Source: an uncultured Clostridia bacterium (lineage in GTDB: Bacteria; Bacillota; Clostridia; UBA1381). From it: a stretch of DNA of 6,303 bases. The position numbers and the translations under genes were made by a program. The notes beneath the pieces were generated by a model that saw nothing but the letters and a program-made list of their open reading frames with translations, was not told the origin of the DNA and did not search any database. The DNA is taken from positions 1 through 6,303 of the forward strand of contig CAKSJU010000112.1 in the NCBI GenBank assembly GCA_934463455.1, in the 5' to 3' direction. Positions 5,660 to 6,303 of this stretch are shown here, piece by piece. Numbering within the stretch: the first letter of the stretch is position 1; the number at the start of each line of letters is the position of its first letter.

Positions 5660-5765
5660 TACTTAATTTTATTTTTTGACACATTTTAATAATTTTTTCT
5701 TTTAATTTCCAAAATACTTATTTCTTTTATACATATTGCATTTAATCACAAGTTTACCGTAATCG

Positions 5766-5792
5766 GAATATTATGTAAAGACGGAATAAACT
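5766..5792 (+). promoter_or_regulatory. Possible sigma-E-type sporulation promoter of cotJ operon
   Basis: GAATATT (5766-5772) matches the Bacillus sigma-E -35 consensus well, and AATAAACT (5785-5792) matches six of eight positions of the -10 consensus CATACAMT. The 12-base spacer is one or two shorter than usual, so the assignment is tentative. Known cotJ operons are transcribed in the mother cell under sigma-E. No good sigma-A promoter was noticed just ahead of the gene. Confidence 0.4.
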
Positions 5793-5823
5793 CCGTTAAT
5801 AAAAAATAAAGGAGCTTTATAAT

Positions 5824-6009
5824 ATGGAAAACAACGAAAATTGTATCTGTACCTGCGTGGGATATGCTTTTGTACCTATACAGTGCTATAATGAAAAAAA
5901 TGTATTTTCAGCAGAAGACGCATTAAAAAATGCAAGTCTCTTTCCCGAGCTTGTGCTCACAATGAAAGAGTACGGAAATACATGCAAAGCTTCGGGAGGT
6001 GCGGAATAA
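5824..6009 (+). CDS. cotJA: Spore coat associated protein CotJA
   Basis: This 61-residue protein matches the CotJA family, required for assembly of the CotJC coat component in Bacillus subtilis. The core is FVPIQ-x-YN-x-VFSAEDALKNASLFPEL (about 16-43); VPIQ, S.E.AL and G/S-LFPEL are the conserved landmarks. It is shorter than the B. subtilis protein (about 80 residues), as is common in clostridia. ATG at 5824 follows GGAG (5811-5814) by nine bases. The N-terminus is odd, with cysteines at 7, 9 and 11 (CICTC), then C21 and C54, suggesting disulfide cross-linking or metal binding in the coat. The stop overlaps the cotJB start by one base. Operon order and both following genes make the identification firm despite the small size. 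Confidence 0.9.
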   Translation: MENNENCICTCVGYAFVPIQCYNEKNVFSAEDALKNASLFPELVLTMKEYGNTCKASGGAE

Positions 6010-6263
6010 TGGATAAACTCAAACTGTTGCAGCAATTGCAGTCATATAATTTCGCAGCATATGATATGCTTTTGTACCTTGATACTCACCCTAGCGATAA
6101 AAAAGCTTTTAATTTGTTTAAAAGCCTTGTAGAAAAAACAAAAAAAATAAAAACCGAATATGAAAGCCAGTACGGTCCGCTGACGGCATATTCCGCAGCG
6201 GCATTTGACAGCTTCACTTGGATAGATTCACCGTGGCCATGGGAAAAGGAGGCAAATCAATAA
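6009..6263 (+). CDS. cotJB: Spore coat protein CotJB
   Basis: This 84-residue protein carries the CotJB family pattern: LLQQLQSYNFAAYDMLLYLDTHPSDKKA (about 5-32), a lysine-rich helix to about residue 55, YGPLT (59-63), and the terminal W-x-x-x-PWPWE motif (about 71-80) that is the hallmark of the family. It is a small cytosolic mother-cell protein thought to act with CotJA and CotJC in the inner spore coat. The start is ATG at 6009, overlapping the cotJA stop as TAATG, with GGGAGG (5994-5999) nine bases ahead. An in-frame ATG at 5982 lies inside cotJA and has no such site. Its own stop overlaps the cotJC start in the same way, so the three genes look translationally coupled. The length is normal for the family. 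Confidence 0.93.
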   Translation: MDKLKLLQQLQSYNFAAYDMLLYLDTHPSDKKAFNLFKSLVEKTKKIKTEYESQYGPLTAYSAAAFDSFTWIDSPWPWEKEANQ

Positions 6264-6303
6264 TGTTTAAATATGAAAAATTTTTGCAGCGTCCGATAAA
6301 AAT
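6263..6303 (+). CDS. cotJC: Partial CotJC, manganese-catalase-like spore coat protein (N-terminus)
   Basis: Only the first 13 codons are present: MFKYEKFLQRPIK, then the window ends. CotJC proteins typically start with M-x-x-YEKKLQYPVK, and this fragment matches that pattern. The position directly after cotJB is the expected one. ATG at 6263 overlaps the cotJB stop as TAATG, and AAAAGGAGG ends 10 bases ahead. The family has a di-manganese catalase-like ferritin fold of about 190-220 residues. None of the metal ligands are visible here, so activity cannot be assessed. Confidence 0.82.
   Translation, partial: MFKYEKFLQRPIK

Noticed and set aside
5982..6008. Nine-codon longer start for CotJB.
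   Set aside because: It overlaps cotJA coding sequence without its own binding site, whereas ATG at 6009 has GGGAGG at good spacing and gives the usual family N-terminus.

Overview
This AT-rich window looks like the chromosome of an anaerobic, endospore-forming Bacillota of the class Clostridia. The reasons are a cotJABC-type spore coat operon at the right end, a lysine (L-box) riboswitch, strong purine-rich Shine-Dalgarno sequences, near-consensus sigma-A promoters and heavy use of A/T-ending codons. The species cannot be named from the sequence alone.

Layout from left to right. Positions 1-197 (minus) hold the first 65 codons of an alpha/beta-hydrolase-like gene that runs off the left edge, with its own promoter. 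A strong hairpin terminator at 313-356 separates it from a minus-strand acyl-CoA synthetase-like AMP-dependent ligase (356-2035, TTG start). Divergent to the ligase is a TetR/AcrR-family regulator (2223-2762, plus). The two share a compact control region in which two extended -10 sigma-A promoters face each other with one base between their -10 hexamers. Candidate operators lie there, and a terminator-like hairpin sits in the regulator's leader. The natural reading is a TetR-type repressor controlling itself and the ligase.

Positions 2922-5320 (minus) are a polar amino acid ABC transporter operon transcribed in the order lipoprotein binding protein, permease, ATPase. It is preceded by about 300 nt of leader containing a recognisable lysine riboswitch aptamer (5438-5607), a candidate antiterminator pairing and an intrinsic terminator (5375-5411). 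The riboswitch gives a substrate prediction that the protein families alone do not: lysine uptake, switched off by transcription termination when lysine is plentiful. A GC-rich hairpin between the binding-protein and permease genes could let the binding protein be made in excess.

Positions 5824-6303 (plus) begin a cotJA-cotJB-cotJC operon with stop/start overlaps (TAATG) between consecutive genes. cotJC is cut by the right edge. A weak sigma-E-like promoter precedes it, which would fit mother-cell expression during sporulation. The 503 bases between the transporter and cotJ (5321-5823) contain the riboswitch leader and the two divergent promoters, with no further gene seen.

No wholly new system was found. 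The points most worth a second look are the lysine riboswitch on an ABC importer, the interlocked ligase/TetR promoters, the alternative pairings between binding-protein and permease genes, and the cysteine-rich CotJA N-terminus.
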